Positions 51,486 to 60,185 of a DNA stretch of 64,000 bases are shown here, in pieces. Every line of letters begins with the position of its first letter. Positions within the stretch are counted from its first letter, which is position 1. The DNA is from Kitasatospora sp044457565 (lineage in GTDB: Bacteria; Actinomycetota; Actinomycetes; Streptomycetales; Streptomycetaceae), in NCBI RefSeq assembly GCF_044457565.1, contig NZ_JBITGZ010000025.1, positions 42,038-106,037 on the forward strand, given 5' to 3'. The position numbers were made by a program, and so were the translations under genes. The notes beneath the pieces were generated by a model, which had not been told where the DNA came from, made no database searches, and worked only from the letters and a program-made list of their open reading frames with translations.

Positions 51486-52199
51486 CTACTTCGCGGTGGT
51501 CTTGCGCGTGGTGGTCTTACGGGTGGCGGTCTTCTTCGCCGGAGCCGTCTTCTTGACCGCGGCCGCCTTCTTGGTGGCGGTCGCCGTGGTCTTCTTCGCG
51601 GCGGCGGTGGTGGTGGCCTTCTTCGCCGGAGCCGCCTTCTTGGTGGCGGCGGCGGTGGCCTTCTTGGTGGCGGCGGCGGTGGTGGTCTTCTTGACCGCCG
51701 TCGCCTTCTTGGCCGCGGTCGCCGTGGTCTTCTTGGCGGCGGCGGTGGTGGCCGTCTTCTTCGCGGCGGCCTTCTTGGCCGCGGCCGGGGCAGCGGCGGC
51801 GGCCGAGGCGGCACGCTTGGTGGCGGCACGCTTCGCGGCGGCGGTGGCGGCCACACCGGACTTGCCCGGGGTGAGGGAGCCCTTGGGGGCCTTCTTCACC
51901 GACGGGCCCTCCTTCGGCAGCTTCTTGCTGCCGCTGACCAGGTCCTTGAAGCCCTGGCCGGGACGGAAGCGGGGCACCGAGGTCTTCTTGACCTTGACCT
52001 TCTCGCCGGTCTGCGGGTTGCGGGCGAAGCGCGCGGAGCGCTCCACCTTCTCGAAAGTGCCGAAACCGGTGACCGACACCCGGTCACCCGCTACAACGGC
52101 ACGCACCATGGTGTCGAGCACTGCGTCGACGGCCTCTGCGGCAGCCTTGCGACCGCCCAGCTGCTCGGCCACCGCTTCGACAAGCTGAGCCTTGTTCAC
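51486..52199 (-). CDS. hupS: HU-family nucleoid protein with long lysine/alanine tail (HupS type)
   Basis: A protein of 237 aa starting at GTG 52199 (NKAQLVEAVAEQLGGRKAAAEAVDAVLDTMVRAV). Residues 1-95 are the HU fold, with FGTFEKVERSARFARNPQTGEKVKVKKTSVPRFRPGQGFKD. The C-terminal 125 residues are a histone-H1-like tail dominated by Ala, Lys and Thr (units such as KKTT and AAKKA), like the HupS/Hlp group of actinomycetes. The tail contributes DNA condensation; in S. coelicolor HupS is important in spore nucleoids. The upstream in-frame extension lacks a ribosome site. Confidence 0.94.
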   Translation of the reverse strand: MNKAQLVEAVAEQLGGRKAAAEAVDAVLDTMVRAVVAGDRVSVTGFGTFEKVERSARFARNPQTGEKVKVKKTSVPRFRPGQGFKDLVSGSKKLPKEGPSVKKAPKGSLTPGKSGVAATAAAKRAATKRAASAAAAAPAAAKKAAAKKTATTAAAKKTTATAAKKATAVKKTTTAAATKKATAAATKKAAPAKKATTTAAAKKTTATATKKAAAVKKTAPAKKTATRKTTTRKTTAK

Positions 52200-52249
52200 G
52201 TCTTCCCCTTCGGAAACGGGCGCCGGATGATTCCATCCGTTCATTTCGC

Positions 52250-52278
52250 ACGTTAGGTATGTATCTGCGGACTTTCAA
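52250..52278 (-). promoter_or_regulatory. Candidate hupS promoter
   Basis: On the minus strand, TTGAAA (52278-52273) and TAACGT (52255-52250) are spaced by 17 nt and lie about 50 nt before the GTG start. The region is unusually A/T-rich for this window. Confidence 0.45.
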
Positions 52279-52332
52279 TTACCAAACGCGCGAATCACCC
52301 TAGTGTCGCAATGGATTTGCGCGTCGGCGACC

Positions 52333-52680
52333 TCAGCGGACGGGCGGGCGCCCCTCGTCGAGGTCCTGCACAAAGCGACTCAACCGCCGGGCCGCCTCCG
52401 GAAGATCGCGCTTGGCGGTCTCCGTGACGATCAGCAGTTGACGGGTGAGAGCGGTCTTTGCATCGGCAGACACGTTCAGCGCATGGACGCGTGCGTGAGC
52501 TTGCTTCAACCGCTCGGCCACAAGCGCGTACAGCGCTGCGACTTCCGACTCGTCCGGCTCCTCAGCAGGTGAGGTGGCGCCGTCCGGCCGGTCGTCAATT
52601 CGGCGTTCGACTCCCCGGCCCGTCGACTCCGACGACGCGGGTTCGCCGCCCGCGTACGGAGGTTCATGGTGCCGGTGCAT
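52333..52680 (-). CDS. Small conserved hypothetical protein upstream of hupS
   Basis: A protein of 115 aa starting MHRHHEPPYAGGEPASSEST. The first 45 residues are Glu/Ser/Pro-rich and probably disordered. Residues about 48-108 form a helical domain (SEVAALYALVAERLKQAHARVHALNVSADAKTALTRQLLIVTETAKRDLPEAARRLSRFVQDLDEG). It matches a protein I recall in streptomycetes beside hupS, without known function. No ribosome site is obvious, and an alternate start is possible. It may share regulation with leuD upstream. Confidence 0.6.
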   Translation of the reverse strand: MHRHHEPPYAGGEPASSESTGRGVERRIDDRPDGATSPAEEPDESEVAALYALVAERLKQAHARVHALNVSADAKTALTRQLLIVTETAKRDLPEAARRLSRFVQDLDEGRPPVR

Positions 52681-52787
52681 GTACTGATTGTGCCATCTGC
52701 GCGGAGTTGTGCTGCGCCGGGCCCTGTCACGGCAATGACGCTCAACTATCCGCGGCCGCCCCGGCGCGTAACTCGGGCACGGAACGG

Positions 52788-52828
52788 CGGATGGCCCGCC
52801 CCCCCGAGGGGGAGGCGGGCCATCCGGC
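52788..52828 (-). terminator. leuD terminator hairpin
   Basis: CGGATGGCCCGCC (52788-52800) pairs perfectly with GGCGGGCCATCCG (52814-52826). An inner CCCCC/GGGGG extends the stem with a small bulge. It lies 24 nt downstream of the leuD stop on the minus strand. Confidence 0.65.
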
Positions 52829-52849
52829 ACGGCGTCAAAAGCGGGGTTC

Positions 52850-53446
52850 TCAGGGGATCGGCAGCGTGCGCGGCTTGAACGCCGGACGAGTGGCCTCGAA
52901 CGCCGCGATGTCGGCCTCGTTCGTGAGCGTGATGCTGATGTCGTCCAGGCCGTTGAGCAGACGCCAGCGGACGTTGTCGTCCAGCTCGAAGGAGGCCGTG
53001 ACGCCCTCGGCGCGCACCTCGCGGGCCTGGAGGTCGACGGTGATCTCGGCGCTCGGGTCGGCCTCGGTGAGCGCCCACAGCCGCTCCACCGTCTCCTGCG
53101 GGAGCAGCACCGTGAGCAGGCCGTTCTTCAGCGAATTGCCGCGGAAGATGTCGGCGAAGCGGGAGGAGATCACGGCGTGGAAGCCGTAGTTCTGCAGCGC
53201 CCAGACGGCGTGCTCACGGGAGGAGCCGGTACCGAACTCGGGGCCGGCCACCAGGACGGTGGCGCCCACGCGCTCGGGCTGGTTGAGGATGAACGACTCG
53301 TCCTTGCGCCAGGCCTCGAACAGCCCGTCCTCGAAGCCCGACCGGGTGACCTTCTTCAGCCAGTGGGCCGGGATGATCTGGTCGGTGTCGACGTTGCTGC
53401 GGCGCAGCGGAACGGCCCTGCCGGTGTGGGTGGTGAACTTCTCCAT
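52850..53446 (-). CDS. leuD: 3-isopropylmalate dehydratase small subunit
   Basis: A protein of 198 aa starting MEKFTTHTGRAVPLRRSNVDTDQIIPAHWLKKVTRSGFEDGLFEAWRKD. Together with LeuC it isomerises 2- to 3-isopropylmalate in leucine synthesis. The swivel-domain signature EFGTGSSREHAVWALQNYGFHAVISSRFADIFRGNSLKNGLL is intact, and the length is normal. It follows leuC by 5 nt, so the two are coupled. Confidence 0.96.
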   Translation of the reverse strand: MEKFTTHTGRAVPLRRSNVDTDQIIPAHWLKKVTRSGFEDGLFEAWRKDESFILNQPERVGATVLVAGPEFGTGSSREHAVWALQNYGFHAVISSRFADIFRGNSLKNGLLTVLLPQETVERLWALTEADPSAEITVDLQAREVRAEGVTASFELDDNVRWRLLNGLDDISITLTNEADIAAFEATRPAFKPRTLPIP

Positions 53447-53451
53447 GCTGC

Positions 53452-54873
<1,422 letters not shown>

Positions 54874-55074
54874 CAGGGTTCCCTCCAGCCGGCCGCTCTG
54901 CCGGCCTTCTCGTGTGTTCGAGGTCACTGCCCGTACCGCTCTGGTGAGGCTCGCCCGGGCGACCTGCACGCCGGATCGGTGGCCCCGGCGCGCGCCGAAT
55001 CCGTCGGCGCCGACGAGGGTGTCTCCCGGGCTGCTTCATCCAGAGTGGCGCTTTTCCGGGAAGATTGAACTTGC

Positions 55075-55091
55075 GTCTCGCGGAATGAGAC
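55075..55091. promoter_or_regulatory. Inverted repeat in the ndgR-leuC divergent region
   Basis: GTCTC (55075-55079) and GAGAC (55087-55091) flank gcggaat, ending 14 nt before the ndgR ATG. In a divergent IclR-regulator/leuC region this is a candidate operator for NdgR. The sequence is only a candidate; I have not matched it to a verified consensus. Confidence 0.45.
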
Positions 55092-55105
55092 TGCAGTATC
55101 AACGC

Positions 55106-55819
55106 ATGGACAACTCTAGCGGCGTCGGCGTTCTCGACAAGGCCGCTCTGGTGCTGAGCGCACTGGAGTCGGGCCCCGCCACGTTGGCGGGGCTGGTCGC
55201 CGCCACCGGATTGGCGCGGCCCACCGCCCACCGACTCGCCGTCGCACTCGAACACCACCGCCTGGTCACCAGGGACATGCAGGGCCGGTTCATCCTCGGC
55301 CCCCGACTCTCCGAACTCTCCGCCGCGGCGGGCGAGGACCGGCTGCTCGCCACCGCGGGCCCGGTCCTGACCCACCTGCGCGACGTCACCGGCGAGAGCG
55401 CACAGCTCTACCGCCGACAGGGCGAAATGCGGATCTGCGTAGCCGCCGCCGAGCGGCTCTCCGGCCTGCGGGACACCGTCCCGGTCGGCAGCACCCTGCC
55501 GATGAAGGCCGGCTCGGCAGCACAGGTCCTGCTCGCCTGGGAGGAGCCCGAGCGGCTCCACCGCGGCCTCCAGGGCGCCCGGTTCACCGCCACCGCGCTC
55601 AGCGGCGTACGGCGGCGTGGCTGGGCCCAGTCCATCGGTGAGCGCGAGCCGGGCGTGGCGTCCGTCTCGGCTCCCGTGCGCGGCCCCTCCAACCGAGTGG
55701 TGGCCGCCGTCTCCGTCTCCGGCCCGATCGAGCGCCTCACCAGGCACCCGGGCCGCCTCCACGCCCAGGCCATCATCGAAGCCGCCAACCGGCTCACCGA
55801 GGCCCTGCGCCGGGGCTGA
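55106..55819 (+). CDS. ndgR: IclR-family regulator of amino-acid metabolism NdgR
   Basis: A protein of 237 aa starting MDNSSGVGVLDKAALVLSALESGPATLAGLVAATGLARPTAHRLAVALEHH at ATG 55106. The N-terminal winged helix is followed by a C-terminal IclR effector domain (RLLATAGPVLTHLRDVTGESAQLYRRQGEMRICVAAAERLSGLRDTVPVGSTLPMKAGSAAQ). The sequence matches NdgR as I recall it, which controls leucine, branched-chain, methionine and nitrogen-related genes in Streptomyces. Divergent from leuCD, its best-known target. An 18-bp hairpin ends the transcript. Confidence 0.94.
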   Translation: MDNSSGVGVLDKAALVLSALESGPATLAGLVAATGLARPTAHRLAVALEHHRLVTRDMQGRFILGPRLSELSAAAGEDRLLATAGPVLTHLRDVTGESAQLYRRQGEMRICVAAAERLSGLRDTVPVGSTLPMKAGSAAQVLLAWEEPERLHRGLQGARFTATALSGVRRRGWAQSIGEREPGVASVSAPVRGPSNRVVAAVSVSGPIERLTRHPGRLHAQAIIEAANRLTEALRRG

Positions 55820-55845
55820 ACTCCACCCCGGCGACCGACCAGAGA

Positions 55846-55885
55846 CCGGAAGGGCCCCGCTCGCGTCCGAGCGGGGCCCTTCCGG
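55846..55885 (+). terminator. 18-bp hairpin downstream of ndgR
   Basis: CCGGAAGGGCCCCGCTCG (55846-55863) pairs perfectly with CGAGCGGGGCCCTTCCGG (55868-55885) around a CGTC loop, 27 nt after the ndgR stop. Confidence 0.75.
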
Positions 55886-55916
55886 CCGTCCCGGCCAATT
55901 GCGCCGGAAATGCAAA

Positions 55917-55938
55917 ATGCCCCGGGGAACCGGGGCAT
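55917..55938 (-). terminator. Intrinsic terminator of the tRNA cluster
   Basis: ATGCCCCGG (55917-55925) and CCGGGGCAT (55930-55938) pair around a four-base loop. On the minus strand the stem is followed by TTTTGCATTTCC, a real T-tract, directly after the last tRNA. Confidence 0.75.
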
Positions 55939-55949
55939 CAATTCTCTGG

Positions 55950-56021
55950 CTGGGGTACCAGGACTCGAACCTAGACTAAATGAACCAGAATCACTCGTGC
56001 TGCCAATTACACCATACCCCA
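55950..56021 (-). tRNA. tRNA-Gln (CTG), copy 1
   Basis: A 72-nt cloverleaf. The acceptor stem is TGGGGTA with TACCCCA, and the anticodon loop TTCTGGT gives anticodon CTG. The T-loop GGTTCGAGTCC is present. The 3' CCA is encoded (55947-55949). It is last in the operon on the minus strand. Confidence 0.93.
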
Positions 56022-56068
56022 ACAAAGCGCTCGGCCGATGGGCTTGCCCATCGGCCTACCTGCTCTGG

Positions 56069-56141
56069 TACCCCCGACCGGATTCGAACCGGCGCTACTG
56101 CCGTGAGAGGGCAGCGTGCTAGGCCGCTACACAACGGGGGC
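56069..56141 (-). tRNA. tRNA-Glu (CTC), copy 1
   Basis: A 73-nt tRNA whose acceptor stem is GCCCCCG with CGGGGGT (one G-T pair). The anticodon loop CTCTCAC gives CTC, and the T-arm is GGTTCGAATCC. The 3' CCA is encoded (56066-56068), unlike in the other two Glu copies. Confidence 0.93.
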
Positions 56142-56169
56142 ATTTCTTGGCGATCCCTTACGGGATCAG

Positions 56170-56242
56170 TACCCCCGACCGGATTCGAACCGGCGCTACT
56201 GCCGTGAGAGGGCAGCGTGCTAGGCCGCTACACAACGGGGGC
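56170..56242 (-). tRNA. tRNA-Glu (CTC), copy 2
   Basis: Identical in sequence to copies 1 and 3 over 73 nt. The 3' end is followed by CTG, so CCA must be added enzymatically. It is one unit of a 101-bp tandem duplication. Confidence 0.93.
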
Positions 56243-56270
56243 ATTTCTTGGCGATCCCTTTTGGGATCAG

Positions 56271-56343
56271 TACCCCCGACCGGATTCGAACCGGCGCTAC
56301 TGCCGTGAGAGGGCAGCGTGCTAGGCCGCTACACAACGGGGGC
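56271..56343 (-). tRNA. tRNA-Glu (CTC), copy 3
   Basis: Identical to copies 1 and 2 over 73 nt; CCA is not encoded. It is separated from copy 2 by a 28-nt spacer nearly identical to that between copies 1 and 2. Confidence 0.93.
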
Positions 56344-56382
56344 TTGTACTGCTTGTTACCACTTGGATACTGCTGTACTGCG

Positions 56383-56454
56383 CTGGGGTACCAGGACTCG
56401 AACCTAGACTAAATGAACCAGAATCACTCGTGCTGCCAATTACACCATACCCCA
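56383..56454 (-). tRNA. tRNA-Gln (CTG), copy 2
   Basis: Identical to copy 1 over 72 nt, anticodon CTG, but the 3' CCA is not encoded (the bases read CGC). It is the first tRNA in the transcript. Confidence 0.93.
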
Positions 56455-56556
56455 CCAGAGTTCAACCCCTGCGGGCCTCCTCGGTGCTGCGCCTGCGGTC
56501 TGGTGCTGACGAGGTTTCTGGTCCCTCGCCGTTCCCTCCCGGGCGGCGCAGAAAGA

Positions 56557-56585
56557 ACATTACCCGATGCCGGGCGTCGCTCCAA
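56557..56585 (-). promoter_or_regulatory. Promoter of the tRNA-Gln/Glu operon
   Basis: On the minus strand, TTGGAG (56585-56580) and TAATGT (56562-56557) are spaced by exactly 17 nt, about 100 nt before the first tRNA. The -10 is strong for this organism. Confidence 0.6.
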
Positions 56586-56685
56586 AATCGATAACCGCAG
56601 GCAGACCGCGGACGGGCGCGTGCCCGGTCGTTGACCAGGCCCGCAACCGGTGCCGGCGCGGCTCGTCGCCGCCGGGAGCGCTGCT

Positions 56686-56736
56686 GGGAGCGGCCCTGGA
56701 ACGCCCCTTGCGGCGTGCACCGAGCCGGCCGCTCCC
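56686..56736 (-). terminator. Hairpin downstream of gltX
   Basis: GGGAGCGGCC (56686-56695) pairs with GGCCGCTCCC (56727-56736). Inside, ACGCC (56701-56705) pairs with GGCGT (56712-56716), giving a two-part stem. It lies about 55 nt after the gltX stop. Confidence 0.5.
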
Positions 56737-56792
56737 GCGCCGCCCAGGGGGCGCTCCGGGCGGCGCGGGAGCAGGACCGGGACCAGCAGGGG

Positions 56793-58304
56793 TCAGACCG
56801 CCGGGACGGCGGCCAGCGCGGCGGTGAGCCGGCGCAGCGTCTCGGCCCGGCCGAGCAGCTCCATCGACTCGAACAGCGGCGGCGAGACCCGGCGGCCGGT
56901 GACGGCCACTCGCAGCGGGGTGAAGGCGAACTTGGGCTTGATGCCCAGCCCCTCCACCAGCGCCTCGCGCAGCGCGGCCTGGATCGGCTCGGGCGTGAAG
57001 TCCGCGAGCTCCTCCAGCGCCTTGACGCTGGCCTCCAGCACCGGGCGGGCGTCGGCGGTCAGCACCTTGGCCGCGTCGTCCGGGTCGAGGGTGAAGTCGG
57101 CCGGGTCGACGAAGAGGAAGCCCGCCATGTTGACGATCTCGCTCAGCACGACCATCCGCTCCTGGGTGAGCGGCGCCACCTTGGCCAGCAGCTCCAGCTG
57201 CTCGGCGGCGGGCTCGGCCGGCAGCAGACCGGCGGCCTGAAGGTAGGGCACCAGGCGGCGGACGAAGTCCTCCGGCGCCAGCTCGCGCACGTGGTGCGCG
57301 TTGATCGCCTCGCACTTCTTCAGGTCGAAGCGGGCCGGGTTGGCGTTCACCTTGGCGATGTCGAACGCGGCGACCAGCTCGTCCATCGAGAACAGGTCGC
57401 GGTCCTCGGCGAGCGACCAGCCCAGCAGCGAGAGGTAGTTCAGCAGCCCCTCGGGCAGGAAGCCGCGCTCGCGGTAGAGGTTGAGCGAGGCCTGCGGGTC
57501 GCGCTTGGAGAGCTTCTTGTTGCCCTCGCCCATCACGTACGGCAGGTGACCGAAGCGCGGGGTGGTGCCGTTGCCGACGCCGATCTCGGCGAGCGCCGCG
57601 TACAGCGCGATCTGACGCGGGGTGGAGGAGAGCAGGTCCTCGCCGCGCAACACGTGGGTGATGCCCATCAGTGCGTCGTCCACCGGGTTGACCAGGGTGT
57701 ACAGCGGGGCGCCGTTGGCCCGGACGATGCCGTAGTCCGGCACGTCCTTGGGCTCGAAGCTGAGCGAGCCGCGGACCAGGTCGTCGAAGGCCAGGGTCCG
57801 GTCGGGCATCCGGAAGCGCAGGATCGGCTGCCGGTTCTCCAGCTTGTAGACGGCGACCTGGTCGGCCGTCAGCTCGCGGCAGTGGCCGTCGTAGCCGGAG
57901 GGCTTGCCGGCCGCGCGGGCGGCCTCGCGGCGGGCGTCGAGCTCCTCGGTGCTGCAGTAGCACTCGTAGGCGTGGCCGGCCTCGTGCAGCCGGCGGGCGA
58001 CGTCCGCGTAGATGTCCATCCGCTGGGACTGCCGGTACGGCTCGTGCGGACCGCCGATCTCGGGGCCCTCGTCCCAGTCGAAGCCGAGCCAGCGCATGGC
58101 CTCCAGCAGCTGGTTGTAGGAGTCCTCGGAGTCGCGGGCCGCGTCGGTGTCCTCGATCCGGAAGACCAGCTTGCCGCCGTGGTGGCGGGCGAAGGCCCAG
58201 TTGAAGAGTGCGGTGCGGACCAGGCCCACGTGCGGGTTGCCGGTCGGGGACGGACAGAAGCGGACCCGGACGGTCGGGTCCAGGTCCGCGGAAGTGTTAG
58301 CCAC
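56793..58304 (-). CDS. gltX: Glutamyl-tRNA synthetase (probably non-discriminating)
   Basis: A protein of 503 aa starting at GTG 58304 (ANTSADLDPTVRVRFCPSPTGNPHVGLVRTALFNWAFARHHGGKLVFRIEDTD). It charges tRNA-Glu, and in bacteria lacking GlnRS also tRNA-Gln, which GatCAB then amidates. The HIGH-like motif is SPTGNPHVG, KMSKS-like KKLSKRDP sits near residue 262, and the C-terminal anticodon-binding domain is intact. Its stop is followed by a hairpin and then the tRNA-Glu/Gln cluster on the same strand. The start overlaps the FAH-family gene by 8 nt, implying coupled translation. Confidence 0.96.
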   Translation of the reverse strand: MANTSADLDPTVRVRFCPSPTGNPHVGLVRTALFNWAFARHHGGKLVFRIEDTDAARDSEDSYNQLLEAMRWLGFDWDEGPEIGGPHEPYRQSQRMDIYADVARRLHEAGHAYECYCSTEELDARREAARAAGKPSGYDGHCRELTADQVAVYKLENRQPILRFRMPDRTLAFDDLVRGSLSFEPKDVPDYGIVRANGAPLYTLVNPVDDALMGITHVLRGEDLLSSTPRQIALYAALAEIGVGNGTTPRFGHLPYVMGEGNKKLSKRDPQASLNLYRERGFLPEGLLNYLSLLGWSLAEDRDLFSMDELVAAFDIAKVNANPARFDLKKCEAINAHHVRELAPEDFVRRLVPYLQAAGLLPAEPAAEQLELLAKVAPLTQERMVVLSEIVNMAGFLFVDPADFTLDPDDAAKVLTADARPVLEASVKALEELADFTPEPIQAALREALVEGLGIKPKFAFTPLRVAVTGRRVSPPLFESMELLGRAETLRRLTAALAAVPAV

Positions 58305-59097
58305 GCTTGATCACCTTGTTGGCGAGAGTGCCGATGCCTTCGATGGAGACGGCGACCTCGTCGCCGACGTTGATGGGGCCGACACCCGCCGGGGTGCCGG
58401 TGAGGATGACGTCGCCCGGGAGCAGGGTCATCGCCTCGGAGATGTGCACCACGAGCTCGGCGATCGAGCGGACCATCTGGGAGGTCCGGCCGGCCTGCCG
58501 GAGCTCACCGTTGACGGTGCAGGTGACCGCCAGGTCGCTCGGGTCGAGCTCGGTCTCGATCCACGGGCCGAGCGGGCACGACGTGTCGAAGCCCTTGGCG
58601 CGGGCCCACTGGCCCTCGCGCTGCTGGACGTCACGGGCGGTCACGTCGTTGGCGCAGGTGTAGCCGAAGATCACCTCGGGCACCCGCTCGATCGGGACCT
58701 CGCGGCACATCCGGCCGATCACCACGGCGAGTTCGGCCTCGTGCTGGACGTCCGAGGAGAACGGCGGGTACGCGATGGACTCGGTCGGGCCGATCACCGC
58801 GGTGGAGGGCTTGAAGAAGGTCAGGGGGACGTCGGGGACGTCGTTGCCGAGCTCGGCGGCGTGCGCGGCGTAGTTGCGGCCGACCGCGACGATCTTGTTG
58901 GGCAGCATCGGGGTCAGCAGCCGCACGTCCTGCATGCGGTAGCTCTCACCGCTCAGCTGCGGCTGGCCGAAGGGGTGGCCGGCCAGGGCGTGGACAACGA
59001 GAGACTCGGGCTGGGAGGTGTCACCCTCGACCACGCCGAAGGAGACGCTGCCCGCGGCAGGACTCCCCTCCCGGACGGAAAACCTGGCAATGCGCAC
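58297..59097 (-). CDS. Fumarylacetoacetate hydrolase (FAH) family protein
   Basis: A protein of 266 aa starting at GTG 59097 (RIARFSVREGSPAAGSVSFGVVEGD). FAH-fold enzymes hydrolyse, isomerise or decarboxylate beta-dicarbonyl compounds with a divalent metal. The metal-binding signature is visible: KIVAVGRNYAAHAAELG, HEAELAVVIG and EVIFGYTCANDVTARDVQ, then GDVILTGTPAGVGPI. The real substrate is unknown. It is translationally coupled to gltX (8-nt overlap), a linkage seen in many actinomycetes; no biochemical reason is established. Confidence 0.9.
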   Translation of the reverse strand: MRIARFSVREGSPAAGSVSFGVVEGDTSQPESLVVHALAGHPFGQPQLSGESYRMQDVRLLTPMLPNKIVAVGRNYAAHAAELGNDVPDVPLTFFKPSTAVIGPTESIAYPPFSSDVQHEAELAVVIGRMCREVPIERVPEVIFGYTCANDVTARDVQQREGQWARAKGFDTSCPLGPWIETELDPSDLAVTCTVNGELRQAGRTSQMVRSIAELVVHISEAMTLLPGDVILTGTPAGVGPINVGDEVAVSIEGIGTLANKVIKRG

Positions 59098-59323
59098 GGT
59101 TGGGCTACCCCTCGCTTCGTCGGCCGCCCGGGGCGCGCCCGGGCGCTGGCGGGCCGCGGTGTTGACGCGGCCCCGCTCAATCGCCCCCCAGGCTATCGCG
59201 TGAGCCTGCGGCGGCCCGCTCTGCGCCTGTTCAGCGTGGTGCACGCCCGCCCGCGGAAGCGGCCGCCCACCGGCCGCCCGCGGTCGCCCGCGGGGCACCG
59301 GCCGTCCGCCCCGGCCGGACACG

Positions 59324-59367
59324 CCGGAGGGCGCCGCAGCCGCCGGAGCGGACGCGGCGCCCTCCGG
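59324..59367 (-). terminator. 14-bp hairpin downstream of the small repeat-motif gene
   Basis: CCGGAGGGCGCCGC (59324-59337) pairs perfectly with GCGGCGCCCTCCGG (59354-59367), 12 nt after the 59380 stop on the minus strand and before the FAH gene. Confidence 0.6.
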
Positions 59368-59379
59368 GCCGAGGCGGGT

Positions 59380-59604
59380 TCAGTCCTGCGGGACGGCGAC
59401 CACCGGCGCGACCATCAGCACGGTGCGGCGCGGGTTGGCGGTGCTGGCCGGCAGCTGGGTGGAGTAGGTGAGGACGTCCTCGGACCGGCGGGCGCCGGGG
59501 ATCTGGCTGAAGTCCTCGACCGAGGCCAGCGTCGTACGCCGCGGGTTCGCCGTCGGGCGGCAGGCAAGCGTGGACTTCATGGCCTTCTTCGCCGACTGGG
59601 ACAT
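59380..59604 (-). CDS. Small protein with duplicated TANPRRTxL motif
   Basis: A protein of 74 aa starting MSQSAKKAMKSTLACRPTANPRRTTLASVEDF at ATG 59604, with AAGGTG 8 nt upstream. TANPRRTTLASV (residues 18-29) recurs as TANPRRTVLMVAPV near the C-terminus, separated by ASVEDFSQIPGARRSEDVLTYST. It has a single Cys, no membrane segment and a very basic pI by eye. I recall a similar small conserved protein beside the conservon in streptomycetes, but no function. It could be a structural or precursor peptide; nothing in the sequence decides. Confidence 0.6.
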   Translation of the reverse strand: MSQSAKKAMKSTLACRPTANPRRTTLASVEDFSQIPGARRSEDVLTYSTQLPASTANPRRTVLMVAPVVAVPQD

Positions 59605-60185
59605 CGCGTCACACCTTGGGGCTCGGGGCCGACGGAATGCGCCGGCCGCTGTGTTTCTGGGTGGCAGTGTTCTGGTCGCAGCGATTCCGGGCAGGCCGAC
59701 GGAGGCCCTGCCCACTGCTACAGCACAGATTAGGTATCTCATTCCACAGTCGCCGTAACCAAAGCTACACATTGGCCTGTGAGTTTCCTCACAATTTGCC
59801 GATGGATTGCGACATTCCAGACATACCGCCGCTTCGGAATTAACCGGCAAACTGCCCATATCGGTCAATCGGGAAGCCTTCCGACTCTTGTTGATCTGTG
59901 GTCTGCTTGGCATGTATCTGGCGAGTGTCCGAAAAGGGCGGTATTCCCCTCCGGTTACCCCACAGTCCGTGTATCACCGCACGCTCTGGGTAGCGCCCGG
60001 CGCGGGTAACTGGCTCCCCTTGTTGGACTTCCCCCGCTGTGCTGGAATGCCACGGACCGTGGGAATGGAGCAGTCCGCCCCGGTAGAACCCGCTCTCCCG
60101 GACCGGCCGGGGTGCGGATGGAAACTCGACACCGTCCAGGTCACGGCAACGTGGCAGGACGCCCGGTCAAGAGGTTGCGACGCCA
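59605..60185. other. A/T-richer intergenic region upstream of cvnA
   Basis: 581 nt without a gene. It is the least GC-rich stretch of the window (about 59740-59990) and separates the small minus-strand gene from the conservon. It should hold the conservon promoter(s). Short plus-strand ORFs here are not supported. Confidence 0.4.

Larger units (their letters stand above)
56069..56343. repeat. 101-bp tandem repeat of tRNA-Glu plus spacer
   Basis: The three Glu tRNAs start exactly 101 nt apart (56069, 56170, 56271). The two 28-nt spacers (56142-56169 and 56243-56270) differ at only two positions, and each contains a gatccc...gggatc hairpin. This indicates recent tandem duplication of a tRNA+spacer unit. 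Confidence 0.85.
56455..56792. other. Region between gltX and the tRNA operon
   Basis: 338 nt without a gene. The right part holds the gltX terminator hairpin and the left part the tRNA promoter (listed separately). The plus-strand reading frames here are not supported. Confidence 0.45.

Noticed and set aside
55975..56010. Leader peptide or T-box in front of the tRNA/gltX region
   Set aside because: The sequences resolve into tRNA genes with normal cloverleaves; no T-box anti-terminator structure is seen.
56142..56270. Hairpins gatccc...gggatc between the Glu tRNAs as terminators
   Set aside because: They are short (6 bp), lie inside the tRNA operon and are better explained as processing spacers duplicated with the tRNA.
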